From contig NZ_PEOG01000025.1 of assembly GCF_002761755.1 (NCBI RefSeq), positions 1-64,000 on the forward strand: a stretch of 64,000 nucleotides of DNA. The letters are read 5' to 3'. Position 1 is the stretch's first letter; every line of letters begins with the position of its first letter. Made by a program: the position numbers and the translations under genes. The notes below the pieces were generated by a model that did not search any database, was not told where the DNA came from, and was given only the letters and a program-made list of their open reading frames with translations. This DNA is from Roseateles chitinivorans. Lineage in GTDB: Bacteria; Pseudomonadota; Gammaproteobacteria; Burkholderiales; Burkholderiaceae_C. This document shows, piece by piece, positions 18,153-26,949 of the stretch.

Positions 18153-18316
18153 CCGGGCTGAGCGCCCCGGCAAGCGCTCAGTCCTGAGGGTCCGCGGGAC
18201 CCCGCCAGCGCCCATTCCCTGAATCCGTCTTTCCCGCGCTGGCCGCGCGCGTCCCGATCCGCATCGACGCCTCGCCGCCAGCGCCGTCCCGACCATCGAA
18301 ATTTCCGGAGAACCCC

Positions 18317-20110
18317 ATGCGTACCTGCTATGCCGGCCAAGTCAGCGAGAAGCTGCTGGACCAGACCGTGACCCTGATGGGCTGGGCCCATCGCCGCCGC
18401 GACCATGGCGGCGTGATCTTCATCGACCTGCGTGACCGCGAAGGCCTGGTCCAGATCGTCTGCGACCCGGACCGCCCCGAGATGTTCAAGGTGGCCGAAG
18501 AGGTCCGCAACGAGTTCTGCGTGAAGATCGTCGGCAAGGTGCGCGCGCGTCCGGCCGGCACCGAGAACGCCAACCTGGTCAGCGGCAAGGTCGAGGTCCT
18601 GTGCCATGAACTGGAAGTGCTGAACCCGTCGGTGACGCCGGCCTTCCCGCTGGACGACGAGAACATCTCCGAGACCACCCGCCTGACGCATCGCGTGCTG
18701 GACCTGCGCCGCCCGTACATGCAGAACAACCTGATGCTGCGCTACCGAGTGGCGATGGAGGCGCGCAAGTTCCTGGACGAGCACGGCTTCGTCGACATCG
18801 AGACCCCGATGCTGACCAAGAGCACGCCCGAGGGCGCGCGCGACTACCTGGTCCCGTCGCGGGTGCATGACGGCATGTTCTTCGCGCTGCCGCAGTCGCC
18901 GCAGCTGTTCAAGCAGCTGCTGATGGTGGCCGGCTTCGACCGCTATTACCAGATCACCAAGTGCTTCCGCGACGAGGACCTGCGCGCCGACCGCCAGCCC
19001 GAGTTCACGCAGATCGATATCGAGACCTCGTTCCTGAACGAGGAAGAGATCCGCGCGATGTTCGAGGGCATGATCCGCCACGTCTTCCGCAAGGCGCTGA
19101 ACGTCGAGCTGGGCGACTACCCGGTCATGAAGTACGCCGAGGCGATGCACCGCTTCGGCTCGGACAAGCCCGACCTGCGGGTGAAGCTCGAGTTCACCGA
19201 GCTGACCGACGTGATGGGCGACGTGGACTTCAAGGTCTTCTCCGGTCCGGCCACGACGCCGGGCGGCCGCGTGGTCGCGCTGCGCGTGCCGGGCGGCGCG
19301 ACGATGAGCCGCGGCGAGATCGACAGCTACACCGAGTTCGTGAAGATCTACGGCGCCAAGGGCCTGGCCTGGATCAAGGTCAACGAAACGGCCAAGGGCC
19401 GCGAAGGCCTGCAGTCGCCGATCGTGAAGAACCTGCACGACAAGGCGGTGGCCGACATCCTGTCGCGCACCGGCGCCCAGGACGGCGACCTGATCTTCTT
19501 CGGCGCCGACAAGGCCAAGATCGTCAACGACGCGATCGGCGGGCTGCGCCTGAAGATCGGCCACAGCGAATTCGGCAAGTCGACCGGCCTGTTCGAGGAC
19601 AAGTGGGCGCCGCTGTGGGTCGTCGACTTCCCGATGTTCGAGGAAGACGAGGAGAACAAGCGCTGGGCCGCGGTCCATCACCCGTTCACCGCGCCGAAGG
19701 ACGGCCATGAGGACCTGATGGTCTCGGACCCCGGCAAGTGCGTGGCCAAGGCCTACGACATGGTGCTCAACGGCTGGGAGCTGGGCGGCGGTTCGGTGCG
19801 TATCCACCGCGCCGACGTGCAGGCCAAGGTCTTCGAGGCGCTGAACATCAGCCCCGAGGAGCAGCGCGTGAAGTTCGGCTTCCTGCTGGACGCCCTGCAG
19901 TACGGCGCACCGCCGCACGGCGGCCTGGCCTTCGGCCTGGACCGCCTGGTGACGCTGATGACCAAGGCCGAGTCCATCCGCGACGTGATCGCCTTCCCGA
20001 AGACGCAGCGCGCGCAATGCCTGCTGACGGGCGCGCCGTCCTATGTCGACGAGAAGCAGCTGCGCGAACTGCACATCCGCCTGCGCAACCCGGGCGCGGC
20101 GTCGGCCTGA
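18317..20110 (+). CDS. aspS: Aspartyl-tRNA synthetase
   Basis: 597 residues, the bacterial AspRS length. It charges tRNA-Asp, and in many bacteria lacking AsnRS also tRNA-Asn. It starts [20 protein letters not shown] with the N-terminal OB-fold ([25 protein letters not shown], about 20-110). Class II motif 2 is [20 protein letters not shown] and motif 3 [14 protein letters not shown] bacterial GAD insert lies around 290-420. The ATG at 18317 follows CCGGAGAACCCC, a fair ribosome site. Confidence 0.98.
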   Translation: MRTCYAGQVSEKLLDQTVTLMGWAHRRRDHGGVIFIDLRDREGLVQIVCDPDRPEMFKVAEEVRNEFCVKIVGKVRARPAGTENANLVSGKVEVLCHELEVLNPSVTPAFPLDDENISETTRLTHRVLDLRRPYMQNNLMLRYRVAMEARKFLDEHGFVDIETPMLTKSTPEGARDYLVPSRVHDGMFFALPQSPQLFKQLLMVAGFDRYYQITKCFRDEDLRADRQPEFTQIDIETSFLNEEEIRAMFEGMIRHVFRKALNVELGDYPVMKYAEAMHRFGSDKPDLRVKLEFTELTDVMGDVDFKVFSGPATTPGGRVVALRVPGGATMSRGEIDSYTEFVKIYGAKGLAWIKVNETAKGREGLQSPIVKNLHDKAVADILSRTGAQDGDLIFFGADKAKIVNDAIGGLRLKIGHSEFGKSTGLFEDKWAPLWVVDFPMFEEDEENKRWAAVHHPFTAPKDGHEDLMVSDPGKCVAKAYDMVLNGWELGGGSVRIHRADVQAKVFEALNISPEEQRVKFGFLLDALQYGAPPHGGLAFGLDRLVTLMTKAESIRDVIAFPKTQRAQCLLTGAPSYVDEKQLRELHIRLRNPGAASA

Positions 20111-20157
20111 TCGCCCTCTGAGCGGCGGCGCCCGTCGGCGCCGTCCGCCACCCGTAT

Positions 20158-21444
20158 ATGCTTCCGCCTTCCGCCGACCAGGCGGCTTCGGACGAAACGG
20201 ACATGGCGATCGGCGAGCAGGGTGAGGGTGTTGGCAAGGGCCGGAGCGGGCGGATGCGTCCCGCGGGCGCGCGGCGCGGTGGTGGTGTTGCCGCGCGGAC
20301 GGCGCTGTCGCCACAGGCGCGCTGGGAGCGGCTGGTCATGCGCCGTCCCGGCTTGGCGCTGCCTCGGCTGCAGCGCATCATCGAGCGCGAGAGCGAGCCG
20401 CCGTTCCAGGCGCTGCTCGGGGCGTTCTTCATTCTGGAGCGCTGGGGCCGCGGGCCGGAGCTGCAGCGGGAACTTGAACGTGCGCTGAACCGTGCCCATC
20501 AGCAGCGCTTGCGCGAGGAGTCCTCGGAACTCAGCGAGGCGCTGGGGCGTCTGCACTACCAGCGCGGTGATTACGTCCAGGCGTGCAATGCATGGAGCGA
20601 GGCGCTGGAGCTCACCGGCGATGCCACACGCTGGGCGTGCCTGGCCCGCATCGGCCTGGCGCAGCTGTGCTTCGCGCTGGGCGACTGGGCGCGTGGCGGA
20701 CGCATGCTGGACCAAGCCGAGCGCCACTATCCGCAGCTCACGCAGGACGCCTACCTGCGCGCCAAGATCGGCCTGAACCGGGCCGTGTCGCTGCGCGCGA
20801 CGCAGAGCCCGCAGGCGGCGATGGCGCGGCTGGAGAAAGCCCGAGCCGCCGCGCGTGAGGCCGGCCATCTGGATTACCAGGCCGAGGCCATGTGGCATCA
20901 CGCCCGCTGCGCGCGCGACACCGCCGCGGCTGCCGAGGCGCTCGCGCTCGCCACGCAGGCGGAGTCCCTGGCGCGGCGCTGCCGCTACCGCTGGCTGCAG
21001 GCGCAAGTGCTGTTGCTGATGTCGGAGCTGCTGTCCGGCGCCGAGGCGGTGGCCCCGGCCGAGCAGGCCCTGGCGCTGGGCGAGGCGCTGCAGTCGCGTG
21101 CGGTGCAGGCGCTCGCGCATGGCCGCCTGGGCCAGCTGATGGCCGAGCAAGGACAGTTGGGGCCGAGCTGGCATCACCAGCAGCAGCGCCAACGCCTGGA
21201 GGCGACGCTGGCGCTGCTGGGGCAGACGGAGTTGCCGGCTCGCCTGGAGCAACTGGCGCGCTTCGATGCGGAGCCGCCGCAGGAAGAGGCGCCGGTCGCC
21301 TCGCGCCACGAAGCCGCGGCGCAGGCGCAGGCGCTGCTTCAGACGATCGAGCGGATGAGCCAGTCCACCGACGAGGCCGAGCGAGCGGGGATGCTCGCCG
21401 ACGCGCTGGAGGGCGCGCGTCGGCTCGTGGCGCGGCTCGGCTGA
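20158..21444 (+). CDS. Helical-repeat (TPR-like) protein, function unknown
   Basis: Up to 428 residues, not recognised beyond a helical-repeat pattern. From about residue 55 it is almost entirely Ala/Leu/Arg/Gln-rich amphipathic helices. Units such as LGRLHYQRGDYVQACNAWSE and LAQLCFALGDWARGGRMLDQ look like tetratricopeptide repeats. There is no signal peptide or membrane segment, so it is probably a cytoplasmic scaffold or regulator. The ATG at 20158 lies inside GTATATGCTT, which resembles the -10 box before nudB, so the true start may be the ATG at 20203. It follows aspS by 47 nt and converges on the giant gene at 21468, within an accessory insertion. Confidence 0.65.
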   Translation: MLPPSADQAASDETDMAIGEQGEGVGKGRSGRMRPAGARRGGGVAARTALSPQARWERLVMRRPGLALPRLQRIIERESEPPFQALLGAFFILERWGRGPELQRELERALNRAHQQRLREESSELSEALGRLHYQRGDYVQACNAWSEALELTGDATRWACLARIGLAQLCFALGDWARGGRMLDQAERHYPQLTQDAYLRAKIGLNRAVSLRATQSPQAAMARLEKARAAAREAGHLDYQAEAMWHHARCARDTAAAAEALALATQAESLARRCRYRWLQAQVLLLMSELLSGAEAVAPAEQALALGEALQSRAVQALAHGRLGQLMAEQGQLGPSWHHQQQRQRLEATLALLGQTELPARLEQLARFDAEPPQEEAPVASRHEAAAQAQALLQTIERMSQSTDEAERAGMLADALEGARRLVARLG

Positions 21445-21467
21445 CGGGCCGGCGGCACACCGATCGG

Positions 21468-24400
21468 TCAGAGCACCGAGATCCCCGCCGAGGTCAGGAC
21501 AGCGATCGCGTCGGTGGTGCTCAGCTGGGCCAGCGTGATCGTCAAGTCGGCCTGCGCGAAGTCGCCGTGACCGTCCGCGTCGATCTGCAGGACCGCATGA
21601 CCGTTGGCGTCCACCGTGCGGTTGAAATACTGCGCCTCGAGGCCGGCGTCGAATCCCTGCAGCAACTGCGTCACGTCCAGCCGATCGCCCTGAGCGTTGG
21701 TGAAGTCCAGGACGGTGTCATGGCCGTGCTGGCCCTTCAGCCACTGGAAGGTGTCGGCCCCGGCGCCGCCGACCATCGCGTCATTGCGCTCCGTGCTGAC
21801 CAGGACATCGTTGAAGCGGCTGCCGACGATCACGGTCTGCGCCTGCTCGGCGTCATGGTCGATGCGGCGGCCATCGAGCACCACCGCGTCCCCCTGGTCC
21901 ATGCGGACGGTCAGGCTCGGCATGCCGTTGGCGGACACGGTGGCCGAGGTCAAGGTCAGCGTGTTGGCGGATCCGTTGTCCATCCACACCTGCGCCAGGC
22001 CCTTCACACCGCCGGAGAACGCGCCGAAGTCGAGGTTCGCGGCGCCTGACAGGTACAGCGCGTCCTGCCCGTTCAGGCCGTCCATGCGGGTGACCGCGGC
22101 CTCGCCGGCATAGGTCAGCACATCGTTGCCCGCCGTGCCCAGCAACGACTGGACCGTTGGCGTGGCGGTCCCCTCCTTGTCGAGGAAGACGAGAAACTCG
22201 TTGTACATCGCCTGTTGGTAGTAGCCGGTGTCGACACCGGCGCGGAGGCCGTGCCAAGCCAGCTTCCACTCGGTCCCGGTCTGGAACTGATCCGCCAGGG
22301 TGCCGTCGGAGATGACCCTGACGCCGTTCTCGAAGATCACCTGTCGGCCATCGGTGTAGTTGATCGAGGCCGAGCCTTGGTCGGCGTTGCCGCTGTGGGC
22401 TTCGAACACGAGGTCGTTGCTGCGACCCAGCAGCGCGTCCGACGCGCTCAGCGCGCGCGTCAGGCGCGCGCTGCCGTCGTAGCCGTTGACGTCGAACACG
22501 TAGCCTCTGCCGGCAGTCGCTTCCGGATAGCAGGCGCTCAGTCGTCCGCCATCGACGTCACCGAGGTTGAACAGGGTGCCGTCGGCGCCGCCCTCCGACT
22601 GCACCTTGGCGTACACCACCGCGCTTTTCCAGTCGGTCGCCGCGACGCCGTCGGCCACCATGTAGTCGTTGTTGGTGCCGTTGCGCCCGTTGTTGAAGCT
22701 GATCGCCGCGGAACCGTCGGCGCGCTGCACGACCACGCCCTCACTGACGATCACCCCCTGCCGGGTCGCCTCGGTTTGCGACATGTCCCGGCCATTGCCG
22801 GACTGGTCGTACCACCGGGTCACGAAGCCCTGGTCCGACACGCTCCGGCCGACGAAGTCCAGCAGCGCCGTCCGGTCGAGCTCGCCATTGACGTCGAATC
22901 CGATGTCCTGCTCGGCGTTGTCCGAACTGCGCCGCACGCGGATCGCGAAATCGTTCTGCCGCGGATTCAGGTCGCGCAGGCCATAGGCGGCCTGCAGGCG
23001 GTTGATGTCGATCTCGTTGATGTTGCCGATGCCGACACCGTCGGAGATCTCCCCCTTGGCGGGCGCTTCGAGGCGGACCACCAGCTTCTCGTTCACCTCA
23101 CGGTAGTAGTCGCCCGAGACGCTGAAGCGGATCATCTTGCTCGACTCGCCGGCCTCGAACCGGACCTCGCCGGAGTCGATGCCCTGGAAGTCCCGACCCG
23201 AGTCCGTCGCCAGGTCGCTGGCCGAGCTGGCGTTCCGGTCGAGGGCATAACGGACGCTGCCGGCGTCGGTGAGGTCGCCGCTGCGGGTGACCATGAACAC
23301 CATGTCCCGGCTGCCGCTGGTGCCCTCGATCACATGCGAGTCGGAGATCGAGTACATCGAGGCGGCGACACTGCCGCTGCCCGTGCGCACGGTGACGTTG
23401 CCTGCGAGGTCCGCCGTGCTCGCCTTCACCTGGACGGTGTCCCCGATAGCGAACTCGCGCGCGAGTCCCGACGCGGGCTTGGCGGTGGCGGTGTCGACGG
23501 CCCAGTGGCCGGTCGCATCGGAACGGGTGGCGTAGCGGACCTCGTAGCCATTGGACAGGTCGTTGTCGGTGTCCACCTCCACGGTGACCGCCATGTTGGC
23601 ATCGGTGGTGCCTGACAGCAGCGGGCGCGGCGCGAGCGCATGGCCCATCGTCAGCAGGCTGGGCGGCGACTGCGTGTCGATCGTGACCTGGCAGGCCGCC
23701 GATGTCCGTCCGTCCGCCGTCGCCACGAAGCGATGGGCGCCGTCGCTCAACGCGGTGCCGGTGTAGGCGAGGCTCCAGCGTCCGTCGCTGCCGGCGACCG
23801 CCGTGCCCAGCATTTCGCCGGTTCCGGCGCTGCCGTCGGCGTCGCGGTCGTCGAACACGGTCACCGTCGAGCCGGCCTTGGCGAAGCCCGTCAGCCGCAG
23901 CGGCGCGGTGTCGCTGCCGTTGGCGGCGGTCACGCCATCGTTGTTGTGCAGGCCGCTGTCCCCGGCGCGGTCCAGCGTCACCACCGGCGTGTCGGGCGTG
24001 CGTACGTCGATCAGGGTGCGCGCGGCGACGGCGCTCACATTGCCGGCGCGGTCGGTGGCCGTGATCTCGATCGTGCGGCTGCCTGTCGCCGTGTTCGCTT
24101 CGCAGCGGTAGTACAGCGCGTTGAGGATCTGGACCACCTGCTCGGGGGTGAACGGGATCTGCGGGTCCTCAAGGGGGCGGGACGAGATCGTCACCGTCGG
24201 TGGCTCGCCGGCCACCGCGTTGAATTCCATGAACAGGCGCAGGCCGGGCAAGGTGGCGCCGAGGTCCATCGCCATGTTGCCCTTGCCCAGGTCGTACATC
24301 CGGCTGAGGTCGTCCGGCGAGCCGGCGGGGATGAAACCGAACAGCTCCCGCCGCGTGGCATCGGTCGCGAAGGCCCCGCTGACCGAGCTGGTGAACTTCA

Positions 24401-26801
24401 GGGTCAGATGGACGATCGCGGTGTCATCGGCCACGGTGATGCGCGTCGGGCTGCCGATGGCGAAGGCCATGGGCGCGCCGGGCGTCACCGCGATCGACTG
24501 ATCGAGGCCGGGCTCCCGGCTATTGAGGTCGATGACGGTACCGACGGTGTCGTAGCTGATCGTGGAGGTGGCGGTGGCGGTGCGGTCGAGGTGGTCCACG
24601 ACCGTGATGGTGTAGCTGCGCGCGCCCTGCAGCGGGGCGGCTGCCGTGTTCTGCAGCGTCAGCGATGCCAGCATGGCCTGCGTCTGGGCCGTGCTCGCTT
24701 CCGATCCGTCGGCCAGCAGGAACACCAGCGTGTCGCCGGCCTGTACCGACCGCCATTCAGTGCCCGCGACAGTGAAGTGGGTGGCACCGCTGCCAATCGC
24801 GGTGACATTGCCGCCGTCCGTGCTGGACAGCATGTCATCGCGCCCGATGGCGGATCCGCTCAACTGGACCTGAACGCTACGGAAGGTGGCATCCGGGTTG
24901 GCGTGCGTCAGCACGGAGCCGGTCGACCACAGCGACAGCGGCTGGGCCAGCGACGTCGTCACCACGTCCGTGTCGAGCCCGGCCGCCGCGCCGTTGAGGT
25001 CGAGGGACGGGACCCGCAGGTCGACCGTGACCTGGATGGCAGATTCCCGGCTGACGTTGCCGGCGACGTCCACGGCGCTGAGCCACAGGAGCCGGTCGCC
25101 CTCGTGCGGACGGGCCTGCGCGTTGTACAGCCGGATCCCGTTGGTCACGAAGGCGGCTTCTTCCCCGCTCAGCGGTCCGCCGTCCGTGCGCCCGATCACC
25201 AGCGTGCGGGTGGCGCTGTCGTAGCGGTAGGCCATATTTCCCAGGCCGCCGATGACGACGTCATCGGCGTGCGCGTCTTCGTCGAGCTTGAGCGTTCGAT
25301 CGAGCAGCAGCCGGTCGTTGACGAGGTCCAGGGCATCGCCGCCGATCCGAAGCCGCAGCTCATGGACGTCCCGTGAGGCCAGCGGGAAGTTGTCCTCGGT
25401 CAGCGCGACGCCGGTGGAGAACGTGTCGCGGTCGACCGTGCGCGTCGACGTCGTCTGGACGCCGACCGTGGGCAGCAGGTCCAGGTCCTGCATCCGCGTG
25501 AGCAGGGTGAAGTCCAAGGTGGTGGTGCTGCTGGTGCCGCCGGCATTGCTTTGGCGGGCCAGCACCGTCATCGCTCCATCGGAGCCGAAGGCGCTCGCCG
25601 CAATGGCGTCGCCCGATCCGGTCCGCCAGGTTTGACCGTTGTCCAGGCTGTACTCCCAGGTGGCGTCCGCAGCCAGCCCGGTCACCGCGATGGTGGCGTC
25701 GTTGGTGATCGCATCGGCGTCGGAGTGGCCCGTGTCGCGCGCGAGCTGGAGCGTCAACGGTGGCGGGAGCGGGATGGGCTCAGGAGGGACAACGGGATCC
25801 GGCGGCTGGACGGGATCCTGCGGATCTGCGGGGTCGTCGATGTGGCCGGGATCCGGCGGATTGATCGGGTCATCGATGTGGCCCGGATCCGGCGGATTGA
25901 TCGGGTCATCGGTATGGCCGGGATCCTGCGGGTCGATGGGGACATCGGTATGGCCAGGGTCCTGCGGGTGGACGGGGTCGTCGTCGTGTCCAGGATCCTG
26001 CGGGTTGATGGGGTCATCGGTATGGCCGGGCTCCTGCGGGTCGATGGGCTCATCGGTGTGGCCGGGATCCTGCGGGTGGGCGGGGTCGTCGGTGGGACCG
26101 GGGTCCGGCGGGCGGACGGGATCATCGGCATGGCCGGGGTCCTGCGGTTGCGCGGGACCCTCGGTGTGACCCGGGTCCTGCGGCGCAGCGGGCTCACCAG
26201 GTTGCGGCGAAGTCGCTCCCGGTTGCTGGGTATCGTCCGGACGGGTCGGAGGGAGCGGCGTCGGATGTGAAGGCTCGGGCGGTCTTGGCGGCAGGTCACC
26301 GCCCGGAAGGGCGGGCGGCATCGGCGCAGCGCTGCCTTTGCCGCCCCCACCGTCTGAGGCGAGAGCGGCGCCGGCCAGCGTCAAGCCCATCAACACCCAG
26401 GGCACCGCCTGGCGGCCTTCTTCGTTCGCGGCCGTGGGCGGGGTCGCGCAATCGCCCGAGGTCTCGCCGTCAAGGGCAGTGGTCTGCGACGAGGCTTCGG
26501 GCGCGACGCATGCGGCGCTGGTCTCCTGCGGTTCCGCCGCCGTCTCGGGCTGAGCCAGATCAGCCTCCGCATCGTCGACGGACGCGGCCGGCGCTTCATC
26601 ACGACGGAGGCGGTGCGGTGCGCCGGGCGGGACGAGCGACGCCCCGGCAGCCGGGGAAGAGGGGCTGACCGGGGCGGCGTGGGCGGTTTGCACCGCAGAA
26701 GGCGGCTCGGCAGCGTGAGCGGTCGCGCCGACGGCGTCCGAGCGGTTGGAGGTCGAGTCAGGGCCTTGGATGACCGGAGCGGTAGAGCGAGCGGTGGACA
26801 T
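21468..26801 (-). CDS. Giant repeat protein with stalk, Ig-like, Calx-beta, lectin-like and type I secretion regions
   Basis: 1777 residues. There is no cleavable signal peptide. A hydrophobic segment at about 133-149 (VPWVLMGLTLAGAALAS) is followed by Gly/Pro-rich sequence. A stalk of ten 12-residue repeats fills residues 208-327. Bacterial Ig-like modules with AVDVAGNVS- and TDRAGNVS-type motifs run from about 345 to 1140. A Calx-beta-like module covers about 1150-1257. Next is a module starting LQAAYGLRDLN with RVRRSSDNAEQDIGF and WYDQSGNG, resembling the arabinofuranosidase-B-type module found in exported proteins (about 1262-1530). Residues 1676-1777 contain GGAGADTF and resemble a type I secretion target domain. 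Likely a secreted or surface adhesin; no secretion ABC transporter is in the window. Confidence 0.82.
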   Translation of the reverse strand: MSTARSTAPVIQGPDSTSNRSDAVGATAHAAEPPSAVQTAHAAPVSPSSPAAGASLVPPGAPHRLRRDEAPAASVDDAEADLAQPETAAEPQETSAACVAPEASSQTTALDGETSGDCATPPTAANEEGRQAVPWVLMGLTLAGAALASDGGGGKGSAAPMPPALPGGDLPPRPPEPSHPTPLPPTRPDDTQQPGATSPQPGEPAAPQDPGHTEGPAQPQDPGHADDPVRPPDPGPTDDPAHPQDPGHTDEPIDPQEPGHTDDPINPQDPGHDDDPVHPQDPGHTDVPIDPQDPGHTDDPINPPDPGHIDDPINPPDPGHIDDPADPQDPVQPPDPVVPPEPIPLPPPLTLQLARDTGHSDADAITNDATIAVTGLAADATWEYSLDNGQTWRTGSGDAIAASAFGSDGAMTVLARQSNAGGTSSTTTLDFTLLTRMQDLDLLPTVGVQTTSTRTVDRDTFSTGVALTEDNFPLASRDVHELRLRIGGDALDLVNDRLLLDRTLKLDEDAHADDVVIGGLGNMAYRYDSATRTLVIGRTDGGPLSGEEAAFVTNGIRLYNAQARPHEGDRLLWLSAVDVAGNVSRESAIQVTVDLRVPSLDLNGAAAGLDTDVVTTSLAQPLSLWSTGSVLTHANPDATFRSVQVQLSGSAIGRDDMLSSTDGGNVTAIGSGATHFTVAGTEWRSVQAGDTLVFLLADGSEASTAQTQAMLASLTLQNTAAAPLQGARSYTITVVDHLDRTATATSTISYDTVGTVIDLNSREPGLDQSIAVTPGAPMAFAIGSPTRITVADDTAIVHLTLKFTSSVSGAFATDATRRELFGFIPAGSPDDLSRMYDLGKGNMAMDLGATLPGLRLFMEFNAVAGEPPTVTISSRPLEDPQIPFTPEQVVQILNALYYRCEANTATGSRTIEITATDRAGNVSAVAARTLIDVRTPDTPVVTLDRAGDSGLHNNDGVTAANGSDTAPLRLTGFAKAGSTVTVFDDRDADGSAGTGEMLGTAVAGSDGRWSLAYTGTALSDGAHRFVATADGRTSAACQVTIDTQSPPSLLTMGHALAPRPLLSGTTDANMAVTVEVDTDNDLSNGYEVRYATRSDATGHWAVDTATAKPASGLAREFAIGDTVQVKASTADLAGNVTVRTGSGSVAASMYSISDSHVIEGTSGSRDMVFMVTRSGDLTDAGSVRYALDRNASSASDLATDSGRDFQGIDSGEVRFEAGESSKMIRFSVSGDYYREVNEKLVVRLEAPAKGEISDGVGIGNINEIDINRLQAAYGLRDLNPRQNDFAIRVRRSSDNAEQDIGFDVNGELDRTALLDFVGRSVSDQGFVTRWYDQSGNGRDMSQTEATRQGVIVSEGVVVQRADGSAAISFNNGRNGTNNDYMVADGVAATDWKSAVVYAKVQSEGGADGTLFNLGDVDGGRLSACYPEATAGRGYVFDVNGYDGSARLTRALSASDALLGRSNDLVFEAHSGNADQGSASINYTDGRQVIFENGVRVISDGTLADQFQTGTEWKLAWHGLRAGVDTGYYQQAMYNEFLVFLDKEGTATPTVQSLLGTAGNDVLTYAGEAAVTRMDGLNGQDALYLSGAANLDFGAFSGGVKGLAQVWMDNGSANTLTLTSATVSANGMPSLTVRMDQGDAVVLDGRRIDHDAEQAQTVIVGSRFNDVLVSTERNDAMVGGAGADTFQWLKGQHGHDTVLDFTNAQGDRLDVTQLLQGFDAGLEAQYFNRTVDANGHAVLQIDADGHGDFAQADLTITLAQLSTTDAIAVLTSAGISVL
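25821..26180 (-). repeat. Ten 36-bp tandem repeats encoding a Pro/Asp-rich stalk
   Basis: Inside the first giant gene. Each unit codes for 12 residues of the form QDPGHTDDPINP; positions Asp2, Pro3, Gly4, Asp7, Pro9 and Pro12 vary least. Ten contiguous units are seen with no spacers. Such repeats make extended, rigid stalks and can vary in number between strains. Confidence 0.92.
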
Positions 26802-26885
26802 GATGGGTGATGGGGTTGAATGGAAACCCGATCAGTCTCTGCACCGTCGTCCGTTCGCTCCATAGCTGCAAGCGGCAAGTAACGA

Positions 26886-26899
26886 GGGGGTCACTAGCA
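26886..26899 (-). promoter_or_regulatory. Motif shared upstream of both giant genes (copy 1)
   Basis: TGCTAGTGACCCCC, about 98 bp before the ATG of the first giant gene. The second giant gene has TGCTAGGGACCGCC at nearly the same distance (12 of 14 bases identical). Probably a promoter part or regulator site kept after duplication. Confidence 0.45.
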
Positions 26900-26910
26900 A
26901 CTATGAGTTG
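26898..26910. promoter_or_regulatory. Inverted repeat CAACT-ATG-AGTTG before first giant gene
   Basis: A perfect 5-bp dyad with a 3-bp centre, overlapping the shared TGCTAG motif and next to a TTGACC that could be a -35. It could be an operator. It is not repeated before the second giant gene. Confidence 0.35.
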
Positions 26911-26949
26911 GTCAATTTGCAGCATTCGACAAAGCCCCCCCAATCTGAA

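Noticed and set aside
18104..20314. A 736-codon minus-strand open frame opposite aspS
   Set aside because: Low-complexity antisense translation of aspS, an unmistakable tRNA synthetase gene.
25821..26180. 36-bp repeats resembling a CRISPR array
   Set aside because: The units are contiguous with no spacers, keep reading frame and encode a protein stalk.
26758..26943. A 61-codon minus-strand frame upstream of the first giant gene
   Set aside because: It covers the promoter-like region and the gene start in another frame, with no ribosome site or family similarity.
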